Positions 1 to 7,818 of a stretch of 13,537 nucleotides of DNA are shown in pieces. The stretch spans positions 1 through 13,537 of the forward strand of contig JAGOEH010000079.1 of the NCBI GenBank assembly GCA_017997825.1. Direction: 5' to 3'. The translations under genes and the position numbers were made by a program. How positions within the stretch are numbered: the first letter of the stretch is position 1; each line of letters opens with the position of its first letter. This DNA is from Candidatus Delongbacteria bacterium. Lineage in GTDB: Bacteria > JAGOEH01. The notes below the pieces were generated by a model that was given only the letters and a program-made list of their open reading frames with translations, had not been told where the DNA came from and searched no databases.

Positions 1-1215
1 TTTGAGGTATTTTTTATCGGTTTCTGAGAGTTCCTCTTCCCCGATGACCGAGGCCAGAGCACGCACCGATTGCACGTTGGCATAAGCGGCATAGAGCTGG
101 CTGGCCAGATTGGGATGATCGGCGCGAGTCATCTCGCCGCCTATACAGTCCTTCATCAGACGTGATAGAGAGGGGAGCTCCTCGATCGGCGGGAATATGT
201 TTTTGGCATGAAGTTCACGGGATAACACAATCTGGCCTTCGGTTATATATCCGGTCAGATCGGGAATCGGGTGGGTGATATCATCGTTGGGCATGGATAA
301 GATGGGTATTTGGGTAATCGAACCATTTTTCCCCTTGATGCGCCCGGTCCGCTCATACAGTGAGGCCAAGTCGCTGTACATGTATCCGGGATAGCCTTTA
401 CGGGAAGGAATTTCTTCCCTGGCGGTGGCGATTTCGCGAAGCGCCTCGCAGTAGTTGGTCATATCGGTCATAATGACCAGCACATGGTAGTTGAGTTCGA
501 AGGCATAGTATTCAGCGACCGTCAAGGCTGCTCGGGGGGTAAAGAGGCGTTCGATGGTCGGATCATCAGCCAGGTTCAGAAAGAGAATGACCCGGTTGAA
601 TGCTCCGGCCTGATGGAATTCTTTCATGAAAAAGTCGGCATCATCATGTTTGACGCCCATGGCGGCAAATACAATGATAAAGTTCTCGCCGGTGCCGATC
701 TGGGCATTTTTAACAATCTGGGTGGCGATTTCATTATGAGGCAGTCCTGCACCGGTAAATATCGGCAGTTTCTGACCTCGCACCAGGGTATTCAGTCCAT
801 CGATCCCAGAGATTCCGGTCTGGATAAAATTGACCGGGTACTCACGGCAAACCGGATTGATGGACATTCCATTGACATCAATTGATTTTTCGGATGCCGG
901 AGCCGGGTGGCCATCGATAGGCACACCGGTTCCGTTGAAGATCCGGCCCAGCATATTGGGACTGACCCCGATCGACATGGTGTGGCCCAGAAATTTTACG
1001 CGGGTATCCCGTTGGGAGAGTCCGTAAGTTCCCTCAAAAACCTGGATGGCGGCATAGTTTTCGGCTACCTCCAGAACGGTGCCATGGCGGACTCTGCCGT
1101 GCTGGTCGGTAATCTCGACCAGTTCATTATAGCCGATCATATCGGTATTCTCAATGATGATTATCGGGCCGTCAGCCCGGCTGATGCCTAAATATTCCTT
1201 ATGAACCAGTTTCAT
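1..1215 (-). CDS. atpB: V/A-type ATPase subunit B, C-terminus cut by window edge
   Basis: Non-catalytic nucleotide-binding subunit of the V1/A1 head, which alternates with subunit A in the A3B3 hexamer on the cytoplasmic face. The frame is open from the ATG at 1215-1213 to base 1, giving 405 codons; the family usually has about 430-460, so only the C-terminal end is missing. N-terminal beta-barrel residues begin [12 protein letters not shown]. The degenerate P-loop [10 protein letters not shown] lies at residues 153-162, where the B family lacks the Walker lysine. Other B-type blocks are [13 protein letters not shown] (185-197), [12 protein letters not shown] (213-224) and [19 protein letters not shown] (271-289). 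The start lies 12 bases after the subunit A stop, behind an AGGTAAGT sequence that can serve as ribosome binding site. Subunit D would be expected next, outside the window. Family assignment is firm; the symbol follows archaeal-style V/A naming, not the F-type atpB. Confidence 0.96.
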   Translation of the reverse strand, partial: MKLVHKEYLGISRADGPIIIIENTDMIGYNELVEITDQHGRVRHGTVLEVAENYAAIQVFEGTYGLSQRDTRVKFLGHTMSIGVSPNMLGRIFNGTGVPIDGHPAPASEKSIDVNGMSINPVCREYPVNFIQTGISGIDGLNTLVRGQKLPIFTGAGLPHNEIATQIVKNAQIGTGENFIIVFAAMGVKHDDADFFMKEFHQAGAFNRVILFLNLADDPTIERLFTPRAALTVAEYYAFELNYHVLVIMTDMTNYCEALREIATAREEIPSRKGYPGYMYSDLASLYERTGRIKGKNGSITQIPILSMPNDDITHPIPDLTGYITEGQIVLSRELHAKNIFPPIEELPSLSRLMKDCIGGEMTRADHPNLASQLYAAYANVQSVRALASVIGEEELSETDKKYLK

Positions 1216-1227
1216 ACTTACCTGCCG

Positions 1228-3006
1228 TTATTTTGAATAGATGAGTTCAAGTTTCACAATGTCCTCGTTGATCTCCTGATAAACCTTCTGCAAGTCATCC
1301 AAGGCTTCATTAGAAAATTTGGTTTTCATCCTCAAAAGTGTTTGCAGGGAGGTTAAGGACTGGATGCGGGTCACCGGACAGCCGGCGGAGATCACGGTAT
1401 GCGCTTTTTGATAAAAATGATGAATCAAATCGAACATCATCAGCTGTTTGAGGGATGAGCAGAAAGTATCGATCGGGTCGAAGGCGGCTTGCTGCAGAAA
1501 AGCGATTTTGATGATACGGGCGACTTCCAGAATCAAGCGTTGGTCATCCGGAAGGGCATCCTGGCCGACCAGCTTGACGATTTGCTGGAGCTTATCTTCC
1601 TGCTGTAAAACATCCATGCCCCAGGCTCTCATATCTTCCCAATGGTAACGATCCGAAAGTGAATCCCAGTATGATTTTACATAGGGAGCATATTGGCTGT
1701 AGCTTTCGAGCCAGGAGATGGCGGGGAAATGGCGGGCTCCGGCCAGTTCTTTATTAAGGGCCCAGAAACAACGGGTGAATCGTTTGGTATGCATGGTGAC
1801 CGGTTCGGAAAAATCGCCGCCCGGAGGAGAAACGGCACCGATAATCGAGATAGAACCTTGGCGTCCGGGGACAATATCGGCCTGTCCGGCCCTTTCATAA
1901 AATTCGGCCAAACGGGAGGGCAGATAAGCCGGATAGCCTTCATCGGCCGGCATCTCTTCCAATCGACCGGAGATTTCGCGCAGCGCTTCAGCCCACCGTG
2001 AGGTGGAATCGGCCATGATGGCGACATTGTATCCCATATCCCGATAGTATTCCGCCATGGTGATGCCGGTATAGATACTGGATTCGCGTGCGGTTACCGG
2101 CATGTTCGAGGTGTTGGCGATCAGAATGGTACGTTCCATCAGGGGTCGGTTGGATTTCGGATCGATCAGATGAGGGAATTCATCCAGCACCTGGGTCATT
2201 TCGTTGCCGCGTTCACCGCATCCGATATAAACGATGATATCGGCATCACTCCATTTGGCCAACTGATGCTGAGTGACTGTCTTTCCGGTGCCGAAACCGC
2301 CCGGAATAGCGGCCACTCCTCCCTTGACGATCGGGAAGAAGAAATCGATGATCCGCTGGCCGGTCAACAATGGTAATGTAGCCCCCAGCCGAGTTTTGAC
2401 CGGTCGGGATTTCCGGATCGGCCAGAACTGATGCATCGTAATGGAATGCTCTTTGCCGTTCGAATCCAGGATTACCGCGATCGGATCGTTGATGGTGTAA
2501 TCTCCCTGCGGCTTGACACTCTTGACCTTACCCGATAGTCCATGGGGCAGTAGAATTTTGTGGATGATCAAAGGGGTTTCCTGGATATGTCCGATGATGC
2601 TATTGGGAGCCACGCTATCATTGATTTTGATCTGGGGTTGGAAACTCCAGCTCCGTGTTTCATCCAGAGCCAGAATATTGATACCCCGCTGGATAAACGA
2701 GGATTGACTTTGCTGATGAATCCGGTTGAGAGGCCGTTGAATGCCGTCGTATATGCTCCCGATCATTCCCGGCCCCAGTTGGGCTGAAATCGGCCGGGAT
2801 GAATTGACGATCGGATCCCCAGGCCGAATTCCGCTGGTGTCTTCATAAACCTGAATGATTACATGATGGGGGAATATTTTGATGATCTCACCGATGAGAT
2901 TCTCCGCTCCCACAAAAACCTGATCACCCATCTGGGGATTGGGGATTTCAACGCCCTGCACCACCGGTCCGGTGATCTTGATGATTTTGCCTTGGTTTTC
3001 TGTCAT
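1228..3006 (-). CDS. atpA: V/A-type ATPase catalytic subunit A
   Basis: Catalytic subunit of the V1/A1 head, which hydrolyses or synthesises ATP coupled to ion flow through the membrane ring. At 592 residues it matches full-length family members, including the A-specific insertion (about residues 110-200) between the N-terminal barrel and the nucleotide domain. The P-loop GGFGTGKT is at 236-243 (Lys242), and the CGERGNEM block with the catalytic glutamate is at 263-270 (Glu265). DSTSRWAEALREISGRLEEM follows at 333-352 and the GYPAYLPSRLAEFYERAG region at 357-374. The P-loop differs slightly from the commoner GPFGSGKT or GPFGAGKT of the family. Its ATG overlaps the subunit E stop by four bases (ATGA), which points to translational coupling; the stop is 12 bases before subunit B. 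Confidence 0.97.
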   Translation of the reverse strand: MTENQGKIIKITGPVVQGVEIPNPQMGDQVFVGAENLIGEIIKIFPHHVIIQVYEDTSGIRPGDPIVNSSRPISAQLGPGMIGSIYDGIQRPLNRIHQQSQSSFIQRGINILALDETRSWSFQPQIKINDSVAPNSIIGHIQETPLIIHKILLPHGLSGKVKSVKPQGDYTINDPIAVILDSNGKEHSITMHQFWPIRKSRPVKTRLGATLPLLTGQRIIDFFFPIVKGGVAAIPGGFGTGKTVTQHQLAKWSDADIIVYIGCGERGNEMTQVLDEFPHLIDPKSNRPLMERTILIANTSNMPVTARESSIYTGITMAEYYRDMGYNVAIMADSTSRWAEALREISGRLEEMPADEGYPAYLPSRLAEFYERAGQADIVPGRQGSISIIGAVSPPGGDFSEPVTMHTKRFTRCFWALNKELAGARHFPAISWLESYSQYAPYVKSYWDSLSDRYHWEDMRAWGMDVLQQEDKLQQIVKLVGQDALPDDQRLILEVARIIKIAFLQQAAFDPIDTFCSSLKQLMMFDLIHHFYQKAHTVISAGCPVTRIQSLTSLQTLLRMKTKFSNEALDDLQKVYQEINEDIVKLELIYSK

Positions 3007-3611
3007 TTCTGCTCCCAGATCATTTGAAAGAGTTCGAATTTTTTCTCTTCAAACCAATTCTCGAATGCGGTAAGCAGGGTATAATCCAACAGGATATGGC
3101 GATCCAGGTTTTCGATAATCAGTCCGCCCAGCAGATGGGAATCAACTTGTATGCCGATGGTGACGGAATCGAGCTGATGGGTTTTCAAATAGGCGATGAA
3201 GGATTTCTGATCGGAAGGATTCAAGTGCACGCGGATTCCGGTACCGGTCAGGTGAGGCCGGATTTCATCCAGCAGTTTCTGGAAAAAAGGCGGGTAATCC
3301 GGGGTTTGAATCCAGGTCTCGATTTTTTCCTTCAGTCCGCTCTTGATATGATTGATAAAATGATGCTGTTCCTCTAAAAAATAAAGGTTGCGGTTCATAT
3401 CGAGCTCGGCGCTTTTGGCGGCATATTCCTGGTCAATTTTGATTTTGCCTGCTGTCAGCAGTTCGGTTTTCAGCTTTTCAGCTTTTTCAATGAAAGGTTT
3501 TAGATTCCGTTCCCTGGCTTTTTCGGCCAAAGAGATGATTCCGGCTTTATCCTGATTGGCTTTTTCCAGCACGGAATCAATCATTTTCTTTAAATTCTCG
3601 TCTTGCGTCAT
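3003..3611 (-). CDS. atpE: V/A-type ATPase subunit E (peripheral stalk)
   Basis: Peripheral-stalk subunit that pairs with subunit H/G as a coiled coil and holds the A3B3 head against rotation. It has 202 residues, a normal size. The N-terminal half (about 5-100) is charged and helical, rich in Lys, Glu and Ala (KKMIDSVLEKANQDKAGIIS). The C-terminal half is a mixed alpha/beta domain containing GGLIIENLDRHILLDYTL, a recognisable form of the family's GG-hhh-DG-hhhDNTh-type block. The ATG at 3611 has a GAGGT ribosome binding site six bases upstream. A 68-base gap, the longest inside the ATPase operon, separates it from subunit F and holds an inverted repeat. Its stop overlaps the subunit A start. 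Sequence conservation in this family is low, so the call rests partly on position. Confidence 0.88.
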   Translation of the reverse strand: MTQDENLKKMIDSVLEKANQDKAGIISLAEKARERNLKPFIEKAEKLKTELLTAGKIKIDQEYAAKSAELDMNRNLYFLEEQHHFINHIKSGLKEKIETWIQTPDYPPFFQKLLDEIRPHLTGTGIRVHLNPSDQKSFIAYLKTHQLDSVTIGIQVDSHLLGGLIIENLDRHILLDYTLLTAFENWFEEKKFELFQMIWEQK

Positions 3612-3646
3612 TGCGTTACCTCTTGGGCGTGAGAAGAGCTTTCATG

Positions 3647-3679
3647 CCGGTTCAGGCGGGGGGTCACAATTCGAACCGG
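3647..3679 (-). repeat. Intercistronic inverted repeat between atpF and atpE
   Basis: CCGGTTC and GAACCGG form a perfect 7-base inverted repeat separated by 19 bases, starting directly after the subunit F stop codon. No run of T follows on the minus strand, so it does not look like an intrinsic terminator. It could fold in the mRNA and act as a processing or stability element that separates K/F from E/A/B expression. The pairing is visible; the role is inferred. Confidence 0.4.
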
Positions 3680-3988
3680 TCAAAGTTTGATGCCAACGAT
3701 CTGTTGAATGTAGCGGTTCAGATCTTCTTCACGGGGTGATTCACCGGCATTGGGGATTTCCATGAACAGGGGACGGTCCAACTGTAGGTAGTCTTCGATT
3801 GTGGTTCCCATCCGCTCATGGATAAAAGCGTTAAAGATGATGAGTCCGATCTCCGGATTGGCGATAATTTCATCCAGGATGGACTGAACATCATTCAGGG
3901 ATGTATCCGGTGGAATGACCCGCCCCTCGATACCGGTCAGGGCAAAGGCATTCACGGTCAGGTAATCACCTAAGATATAGAGTTTCAT
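3680..3988 (-). CDS. atpF: V/A-type ATPase subunit F (central stalk)
   Basis: Small central-stalk subunit that binds subunit D and couples rotation to catalysis. It has 102 residues, typical for the family. The N-terminus MKLYILGDYLTVNAFALTGIEG fits the family's short beta strand followed by a loop and a hydrophobic 'F-L-G' segment. It continues with a DVQSILDEIIANPEIGLIIF stretch resembling the E-x-x-x-x-hhhhT-x-x-h core, and it ends in a helical tail. The ATG overlaps the subunit K stop (TAATG), so translation is probably coupled. Placing F between K and E differs from the common E-C-F order of other V/A operons. The call relies on size, fold pattern and operon position; overall similarity to the family is recognisable but not strong. 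Confidence 0.88.
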   Translation of the reverse strand: MKLYILGDYLTVNAFALTGIEGRVIPPDTSLNDVQSILDEIIANPEIGLIIFNAFIHERMGTTIEDYLQLDRPLFMEIPNAGESPREEDLNRYIQQIVGIKL

Positions 3989-4410
3989 TATAGTTTGGTC
4001 AGAAGGATGATACTAATGATCAAGCCGTAAATCGCGATTCCTTCGGCCAGACCGACAAAAATCAGGGCGCGGCCGAACAGCTCGGGCTTTTCAGTAATGG
4101 AACCGATGGCGGCCGATCCGACATTGGATACGGCAATACCGGCGCCGATCGTTGAGAATCCGGTCGCCAGGGCAATGGCAATATAACCCAGTCCGGGGTT
4201 GATGCCTTTGCTTTCATTAACCGGTGCGGCTTCAGCCATCTTGGCATGCTTGTTTTGAGGAACCGCCGGGGCTTCTGCGATAACGCTGTCATTCTCCTGG
4301 GCGTGCGAAATCGTGATGAATACTCCGGTCAGAATCGTACATACGGCTACACCCAGAATGAACATATTTAATTGTTTAAGGAAATGCATCGTTTTAACCA
4401 TCTTTTGCAT
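3988..4410 (-). CDS. atpK: V/A-type ATPase subunit K (proteolipid c-ring)
   Basis: Rotor-ring proteolipid that carries the translocated ion. At 140 residues it has one two-helix hairpin, as in Thermus subunit L, not the fused four-helix form. Residues 1 to about 37 look like a signal peptide (Lys-containing start, hydrophobic core MFILGVAVCTILTGVFI, SHA-QE cleavage site). A Pro/Ala/Glu-rich linker follows (about 38-72), then helix 1 (about 74-104, GAGIAVSNVGSAAIG), the loop EKPELFGRA (107-115) and helix 2 with the ion-binding glutamate in GLAEGIAIYGL (Glu123). Helix 1 lacks a glutamine and Gly124 follows the glutamate, unlike known Na+ rings. The ATG is preceded by AAAGGAG at five bases, which supports this start over Met4 and Met8. 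Confidence 0.95.
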   Translation of the reverse strand: MQKMVKTMHFLKQLNMFILGVAVCTILTGVFITISHAQENDSVIAEAPAVPQNKHAKMAEAAPVNESKGINPGLGYIAIALATGFSTIGAGIAVSNVGSAAIGSITEKPELFGRALIFVGLAEGIAIYGLIISIILLTKL

Positions 4411-4427
4411 AGCGGCTCCTTTTAATG

Positions 4428-6428
4428 TTAAGGTTGTTTGAGTGTCATGGGGCTGAATTTCATGCCGTCACCGGCATAGAATTTGGAAAAGAACTCGTAA
4501 TAATGCAGCCTGAGGGTCTGAATCCCGACGACCATCCCTTCCAGCAGGATAATCAAACCGTTACCGCTGATCACACTGATCAGATCGGTAAAGGTTCCGG
4601 AATTCAACATGTCTTTAAATACCATGTTCAGCATGAAGATGGCGCTTCCCAGAGCGGCATGCGTCAGGGCAAACGCCCCGATACGGACAAAGGATATGGT
4701 ATTGGTGAAATAACTCATCACCATTTCAATGATTTCGAACAACTGCTGGATGATCGATTCTTTTTCTTCATGATCGGTCGGTGTTTTCTGAAGGATCAGC
4801 CATCGGGCCAGGATATCACGAAACATGATCATGGATAGCAGAATCACCGACGAGATCAAAATATAGAGGATATTGATTTCCATGTTAAACTTCAGCATTA
4901 GGATGGCGACGATAATCAATGACCAGTAAAAAATGAAACTGATCAAACCGTTATGTCCGAACAGGGCTTCCTTCAGATTGTGCTGCATAAAAGCCTGGAT
5001 GATATTCAGCAGGATGGCGACACTCAGATAGATGACACCCAACCCGATGGAGAACACCAGAAGATAGTTGATATTCTGCATGGGGTGAAACCAGAGAGGG
5101 GGGAAGACATCTTCATAGGCGAATATACTGCCGAAAAGCACGCCGAATATCATGGAAGAGAGGCCGCAGGCGAACAGAATAAAGCCTCCATCCTTGAGAA
5201 ACTCGCCGCTAATCCTGCGATTAAAAGCCAGAAAAGCCCCGCTCAGGGCCAGGATGGCACCATGTCCGACATCTCCGAACATCATCCCGAAAAAAAGGAG
5301 AAATCCGATCGATACGATGACAGTCGGATCAATATCGTTGTAGCCAGGGTATCCATAGGTGGTGACCAGCAGTTGAAAGGGTTTGACAATGGCATTATGC
5401 CAGAACATGCTGGGGATTTTGCCCAGGTGGGGATACTGCTGAACCGCCTTATTGGCATCAATGGTTTCCATCAAGACCTGATCGGATTGATAGCGGCGGT
5501 TGATATACCGTTTGATTTCATCATTATACAAGGTCGGGACCCAGCCGCACACATAAATATAATGTCCGGTAGCAATCGATGACTGATACCCTTTGATCAG
5601 GGAGCGGGAATAACGCACCAGCATGGTGACCCTGCTGAGCAGCGCCATTTTATCCTCGGCCAGCTTTTTCATGTTGTACTGGAGTTCCAATAAAGTTTCC
5701 CGTCGTTCCCACAGGCTGAGTTCTATCTGATCAAGTACTTCCTTGATGGTTCCCTGGTATTTATCCGGCAATTCGACCGGGCTGAAGTTCAATCCATGGA
5801 AAATTTTTTCCAGAATCGACTGGTCTTTTTTCTGTACAAACAAGGTGATGGCTTTTCGTTGTGATGTTTCATCCCAGGTACTCATATAATAGAGATGATT
5901 TTTCAGGCTTTCTTTCAGTTTTTCAATATCCCGGGTATCGATAAAACCGAACTTGTGGGCGAAATGGCGCAAGCAGCGGAGGGTATCGACCTGAAAATCC
6001 GATCGTTCGAAACTCATCAGGTTATGGGAGTATTGGTAGAGATCGTTGATGGTGGTTTCGATATTCTCGATTCGCTGCATTGTGTGGTTGATTTCTGATC
6101 GAAGGCTTTGGATCTCCTGCATCAGGTTGCCGAAAGCTTTGGAATCATAGATGGTGCCGATCAGGTGCTGGGAATCGATGGAACCGTTTTCGAGATCGCC
6201 CGAATCGATATGGAGGGCGGATACAATTTCGTGTAAACTGGATTCCAGTTGGGTGGTATCATCGATCAGTCGGGAGAGTTCTTCAGGATGAGTCAGCGCT
6301 TTTTGATGGAATTTATCGGCCGAAGTCAGTTGGATAAACTCCTTTTCAGCCAAATACGCCATTATATAAGGGGATATTGTTTTTTCGAGAATGAGCGAAA
6401 CGAAATCCATTCTGACGGTTTTGAACAT
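4428..6428 (-). CDS. atpI: V/A-type ATPase subunit I (membrane subunit a)
   Basis: Stator membrane subunit that provides the half-channels for ion access to the K ring and anchors the peripheral stalks. It has 666 residues, a normal length. Residues 1 to about 350 form the cytoplasmic part, with predicted coiled-coil segments near 100-135 and 230-265 and the CGWVPTL element at 294-300. The C-terminal half holds seven or eight membrane spans, starting with IVSIGFLLFFGMMFGDVGHG (371-390). The functionally essential arginine is expected in ISFVRIGAFALTHA (Arg582), and the late TLRLHYYEFFSKFY motif (638-651) contains Arg640. The start is two bases after the subunit C stop, with GGGAGTAAGT as ribosome binding site inside the end of C. 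Confidence 0.96.
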   Translation of the reverse strand: MFKTVRMDFVSLILEKTISPYIMAYLAEKEFIQLTSADKFHQKALTHPEELSRLIDDTTQLESSLHEIVSALHIDSGDLENGSIDSQHLIGTIYDSKAFGNLMQEIQSLRSEINHTMQRIENIETTINDLYQYSHNLMSFERSDFQVDTLRCLRHFAHKFGFIDTRDIEKLKESLKNHLYYMSTWDETSQRKAITLFVQKKDQSILEKIFHGLNFSPVELPDKYQGTIKEVLDQIELSLWERRETLLELQYNMKKLAEDKMALLSRVTMLVRYSRSLIKGYQSSIATGHYIYVCGWVPTLYNDEIKRYINRRYQSDQVLMETIDANKAVQQYPHLGKIPSMFWHNAIVKPFQLLVTTYGYPGYNDIDPTVIVSIGFLLFFGMMFGDVGHGAILALSGAFLAFNRRISGEFLKDGGFILFACGLSSMIFGVLFGSIFAYEDVFPPLWFHPMQNINYLLVFSIGLGVIYLSVAILLNIIQAFMQHNLKEALFGHNGLISFIFYWSLIIVAILMLKFNMEINILYILISSVILLSMIMFRDILARWLILQKTPTDHEEKESIIQQLFEIIEMVMSYFTNTISFVRIGAFALTHAALGSAIFMLNMVFKDMLNSGTFTDLISVISGNGLIILLEGMVVGIQTLRLHYYEFFSKFYAGDGMKFSPMTLKQP

Positions 6429-6430
6429 AC

Positions 6431-7372
6431 TTACTCCCGGTGGTGGGGGTAGGCGATTACCATATCGCGCAGAATGTTGGTCTCGACGCGATGATAATGC
6501 CCGTTAAATATCAGGCGGATATTTTCTGATTCAAGCTGCAGCAGCAGGAAGAAAGCCAGACAATAGGAGTACCGGAATGGGGTGCCTCCGATGGCGCGCA
6601 GGATTTCCGCGTAAAAAATCGATTTGATTTTCAGTTCGTTCAGTTGGGGCTGATGGATATCAAATACGGTGGCCATTTGATGATGTTTGAGTTTATCCGG
6701 GCAGGTGCCGTCCATAAGCTCCCGAACGTGTGTGATAATAGCGGGAGTTCCTTTATGGATCAGGTAGGTCTTGATTTCTTCACCGGACAATTTATAGACC
6801 GAGCTCAGATTGTTGATAATGATCAAATTATGATGGTCAATCCAGCTCTGCAACAGCATAAATGATCGATCATCCGCGTCAATCACTTCTAGAAGCCTAA
6901 GGGCTTCGTCGATATAGCATTGAATCAACTGGCTCTCATAGAAGATGATGGGGAGTTCCTGATGTTTTTTTTCCAGAATGGTCAGGGTTTCATGGAAGAT
7001 GCCGGGAATCGACTTTTTATCGATCGATTCCGCCCGATTTTTATAATAGGAGCGAACCTGTTTCAGGACTCTGCCCAGATCGAGATACAAGTTCATAATC
7101 ATTCGGAATGAGGCCATCGATCCGAAGGAAAAACGGGACAGGATGCGAATGAACTGCTCAATTTGCTGAGCCATATAGATTTCAATCCGGCGTGGGGTGT
7201 CGGCTTGAATCAAATCGCCCTTGAGGAAGGGCGCCAGGTGTTCATTCAGAATGGCCATGGCCTGATTGAAATCGGTCGATTGAAAGATCCGTTCGATCGT
7301 ATTCCGGCTCAGGATAATCCGTTTGTGGTGGGCGATAATCGGATAAATGGCATAGATAGAGGCAGATATCAT
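6431..7372 (-). CDS. atpC: V/A-type ATPase subunit C (rotor-ring adaptor)
   Basis: Subunit C (the d-type funnel) links the central stalk to the proteolipid ring. At 313 residues it is close to the usual 320-360, and it is almost wholly helical. Family-like elements are RIILSRNTIERIFQSTDFNQAMAIL near the N-terminus, an aromatic and Arg-rich middle, and the C-terminal ESENIRLIFNGHYH segment (about 281-294), which matches the conserved 'E-N-h-R-h-I' block of AtpC/NtpC. Its position between the H subunit and subunit I is unusual; in Enterococcus, Thermus and archaeal operons C sits between E and F. The ATG has GAGGAA upstream at eight bases. Lower sequence conservation leaves some doubt, but no other subunit fits and all other expected subunits except D are accounted for. 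Confidence 0.87.
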   Translation of the reverse strand: MISASIYAIYPIIAHHKRIILSRNTIERIFQSTDFNQAMAILNEHLAPFLKGDLIQADTPRRIEIYMAQQIEQFIRILSRFSFGSMASFRMIMNLYLDLGRVLKQVRSYYKNRAESIDKKSIPGIFHETLTILEKKHQELPIIFYESQLIQCYIDEALRLLEVIDADDRSFMLLQSWIDHHNLIIINNLSSVYKLSGEEIKTYLIHKGTPAIITHVRELMDGTCPDKLKHHQMATVFDIHQPQLNELKIKSIFYAEILRAIGGTPFRYSYCLAFFLLLQLESENIRLIFNGHYHRVETNILRDMVIAYPHHRE

Positions 7373-7382
7373 GATTGATTCC

Positions 7383-7697
7383 TCAATTGAGGTCCTTGAA
7401 GAAGAGGGCGATCAATCGGTCAAGAATGGAATCTTTCTTGTCGCGTAGAAGCTGGTTCAGCTTATATTTATAGGCCGTTTTTTCCTGTTCGAACCGGGTT
7501 ACGCTTTCCTGAAACTGAGCATCGCATTCTTTTTGATGCTGCTCCAATTGGTTGGCCGTCTCCTGCCGAACCTGATCGATCATTCGGTTGCCTTGGATTT
7601 CGACTTCACTTTTGATCTGATCGGATTTTTTCCGGGCTTCCTCGATGATCTGCTGAGCCTGCAATTCGGCTTCGATGATTAATGATATACTATCCAT
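7383..7697 (-). CDS. atpH: V/A-type ATPase peripheral-stalk subunit H/G
   Basis: A 104-residue, highly charged, helical protein with continuous heptad-like spacing (IIEAELQAQQIIEEARKKSD, then many Glu, Gln and Lys). This is the pattern of AhaH/NtpF/Thermus G, the coiled-coil partner of subunit E in the peripheral stalk. The motif 'A-E-x-x-A-x-x-I-I-E-x-A-R-K-x-A' is typical of the family, and the operon position at the head of the ATPase genes agrees. The ATG starts one base after the stop of the 39-residue membrane protein and lacks a strong ribosome binding site (only GCGG ten bases away), so it may depend on ribosomes finishing the upstream small gene. Similar low-complexity sequence occurs in F-type b subunits, but there is no membrane span here. 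Confidence 0.85.
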   Translation of the reverse strand: MDSISLIIEAELQAQQIIEEARKKSDQIKSEVEIQGNRMIDQVRQETANQLEQHQKECDAQFQESVTRFEQEKTAYKYKLNQLLRDKKDSILDRLIALFFKDLN

Positions 7698-7698
7698 A

Positions 7699-7818
7699 CT
7701 ATTTTTTCCGCTTCATTAATTTTCGGGTTTCTTTGACAATCAGATAGATAACAAAAACCAGGAAAAGGACTCGCAGCCCAACCCAAAGATAGATCAGCAA
7801 ATCGGCGAATTGAATCAT
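7699..7818 (-). CDS. Small single-span membrane protein, 39 residues
   Basis: I do not recognise a family. The frame starts MIQFADLLIY and has one hydrophobic segment (about residues 5-28, LLIYLWVGLRVLFLVFVIYL with an arginine at 16). It ends in a strongly basic tail (KETRKLMKRKK), so the C-terminus should face the cytoplasm. Evidence for a real gene: the ATG overlaps the EIIA stop as TGATG, AGGAAGG lies three bases upstream (7828-7822), the stop is one base before atpH, and it fills an otherwise unexplained gap exactly. It sits at the junction between PTS genes and the V-ATPase genes. It could be an assembly or regulatory microprotein of the ATPase, a membrane anchor for EIIA, or mainly a coupling leader for atpH. 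The function is unknown. Confidence 0.75.
   Translation of the reverse strand: MIQFADLLIYLWVGLRVLFLVFVIYLIVKETRKLMKRKK

Noticed and set aside
3616-3645. Nine-codon ATG...TAA frame in the atpF-atpE gap
   Set aside because: It is very short, has no ribosome binding site of note and overlaps the inverted repeat; chance is the simplest explanation.
4953-5582. 209-codon plus-strand frame opposite atpI
   Set aside because: Antisense to the conserved subunit I coding sequence, with unusual composition and no family features.
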